Positions 63,701 through 64,000 of a stretch of DNA of 64,000 nt are shown here, piece after piece (within the stretch, counting starts at the first letter, position 1; every line of letters begins with the position of its first letter). The stretch comes from Lewinellaceae bacterium (GTDB taxonomy: Bacteria > Bacteroidota > Bacteroidia > Chitinophagales > Saprospiraceae). The notes under the pieces are model-generated. The model was given only the letters and a program-made list of their open reading frames with translations. It had not been told where the DNA came from and made no database searches. The stretch lies in the NCBI GenBank assembly GCA_020636315.1, contig JACJYA010000003.1, positions 62,001 through 126,000 of the forward strand, given 5' to 3'. The position numbers and the translations under genes were made by a program.

Positions 63701-64000
63701 TCCCAAGGTCTATCGCGACTACCGCGAGGCCTATGAGCAGTTCGGCCTGATACGGGCCCTTCCCAGCCCGGCCTTTTTCTTCGGCCTTCAATTCAACGAA
63801 GAGATCCTGGTCAGCCTGTCGGCTGGAAAGAACCTGCTCATCAAGTACCTCAACGTTACCGAGCCGGACTTCCAGGGCAACCGCCTGGTCTTCTTCCAAC
63901 TCAACGGACAGACCCGCTCCATCCCCGTCCACGACCGCAACCTGAAACTTGATGTCGTTGTCCATCGCAAGGCGGAAACGGAGAAAGAGGTGGGCTCACC
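60741..64000 (+). CDS. pyc: Pyruvate carboxylase, truncated at the window edge
   Basis: An open frame from 60741 to the window end, 1,086 codons without a stop, so the C-terminus is cut. It starts MQPKKKRFNKLMVANRGEIA. The biotin carboxylase domain (about 1-460) shows the ATP-grasp loop AAAGGGGRGMRVV, the EVNPRIQVEHTVTEEVTG motif and the ERDCSVQRR motif. The carboxyltransferase domain (from about 540) has TDTTFRDAHQSLLATRM and AIKDMAGLLKP, with the metal-bound carboxylated lysine near 717. The biotin-carrier domain lies beyond the edge. The enzyme makes oxaloacetate from pyruvate, replenishing the TCA cycle. Confidence 0.96.
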   Translation, partial: MQPKKKRFNKLMVANRGEIAIRVLRAASELNLRTVAIYTWEDRYSLHRYKADEAYQIGADEEPLKPYLDIEEIITVAKENKVDAIHPGYGFLSENVQFARRCREEGIAFVGPAPEVMEELGDKVAAKVLARRVKVPIIEDSKRPLTDADIALEEAKEIGFPVVVKAAAGGGGRGMRVVREEKALKGFYNEARREAKTAFGDDTVFLEKFIENPKHIEVQILGDQHGNIVHLFERDCSVQRRFQKVVEVAPAITLKQKTKDKLYGYALSLAREVGYNNAGTVEFLVDKDENIYFIEVNPRIQVEHTVTEEVTGIDLVRSQILIAMGYPLSHKTIFIHGQEDIECHGVAIQCRVTTEDPSNDFQPDYGTLIAYRSASGMGIRLDAGSAFPGAKISPFFDSLLVKVTAWGRTQKGASQRLHRALREFRIRGVKTNIGFLLNLLQHETFQNGKATVNFIKDNPQLVTPPDWKDRGTKMLRYLADVIVNGNPDVKHFDPDIEFLPPVVPAYTPHAPVPPGTRQKLQELGPEGFAKWLKDYKPIQYTDTTFRDAHQSLLATRMRTYDMMKVARSFALHHADDVFSMEVWGGATFDVALRFLKECPWKRLEFLRQAIPNICFQMLLRGSNAVGYTAYPDNLIIKFIEEAAEAGIDIFRIFDSLNWVEAMKVSIRTVRERTNSVAEAAICYTGDITNPSHPKYNLQYYLDLAKRLEDEGAHIIAIKDMAGLLKPMAAEMLVTELKNTVHTPIHLHTHDTSSIQAATYVKAIEAGVDVVDVAISSMSGLTSQPNFNSVVAMMQQHEREHPVDLQSLNEFSDYWESVRRYYYPFETELRAGTAEVYDNEIPGGQYSNLRPQARSLGLEEQFETIKKNYQIANELFGDIVKVTPSSKVVGDMAMFMTSNGLTREDILERGHTLSFPDSVKALMRGDLGQAEGGFPPEIQKIVLKGEKPYTDRPNAHLEPVDFEKEYPAFRKEFGEHLDMRNFLSYKLYPKVYRDYREAYEQFGLIRALPSPAFFFGLQFNEEILVSLSAGKNLLIKYLNVTEPDFQGNRLVFFQLNGQTRSIPVHDRNLKLDVVVHRKAETEKEVGS

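Noticed and set aside
1..64000. tRNA or rRNA genes
   Set aside because: No T-loop-like GGTTCGAATCC or cloverleaf pattern and no rRNA-like stretch was noticed in the intergenic regions; this was checked by eye only.

Overview
The window looks like a chromosomal segment of a Bacteroidota bacterium, most likely of the Saprospiria. Four signs support this: type 9 secretion (T9SS) C-terminal sorting domains, TonB-dependent receptors with carboxypeptidase-like N-terminal domains, Bacteroidota-restricted families (DUF4199, DUF4249, DUF4856, DUF3098), and promoters of the Bacteroidota type (TAnnTTTG). Start codons lack clear Shine-Dalgarno sites. No rRNA, tRNA, CRISPR array, phage or transposase gene was seen. 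Most of the window is ordinary housekeeping sequence.

Layout. 1-3.1 kb (minus): kdsC, a UbiA prenyltransferase, maf and an FAD oxidoreductase. 3.3-6.4 kb: an aminopeptidase P, then a 162-bp MITE-like hairpin element one base beyond the stop of a frameshifted T9SS cargo pseudogene. 6.4-11 kb: purB, then hemL with an overlapping histidine kinase and response regulator. 11-18 kb: a secreted M43 metalloprotease, a CBS protein, a fused trehalose-phosphate synthase/phosphatase, a small membrane protein and a SPOR-domain protein. 18-21 kb (minus): gmhB, gmhA, a membrane protein and a glycosyltransferase, an envelope heptose/glycan cluster. 21-23 kb: an unrecognised secreted 617-aa protein.

23-29.3 kb (minus) is the most interesting region: a DUF4856 lipoprotein, an imelysin lipoprotein, a complete homologue of vitamin K-dependent gamma-glutamyl carboxylase and a FecA-like TonB-dependent receptor. 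They appear to share a promoter with a palindrome of metalloregulator type. This suggests a metal-acquisition system that uses quinol-dependent chemistry in the periplasm.

29.4-32 kb: a large T9SS-exported BNR/beta-propeller protein. 32-35 kb (minus): ftsX, DUF3098, uppP and truB, a typical Bacteroidota set. 35-47 kb: small envelope proteins, leuS, two M28 peptidases, a DUF547 lipoprotein, an RNA m5C methyltransferase and a Crp/Fnr regulator. 46.8-50.6 kb: a DUF4249 lipoprotein paired with an STN-type TonB receptor. 50.8-56.7 kb (minus): a GT2 glycosyltransferase, two DUF4199 proteins, a dihydroorotase homologue that has lost its metal ligands and a large membrane protein. 57-64 kb: an SNF2 helicase whose leader carries a doubled 19-bp repeat, a DinB protein, and pyruvate carboxylase running off the right edge.
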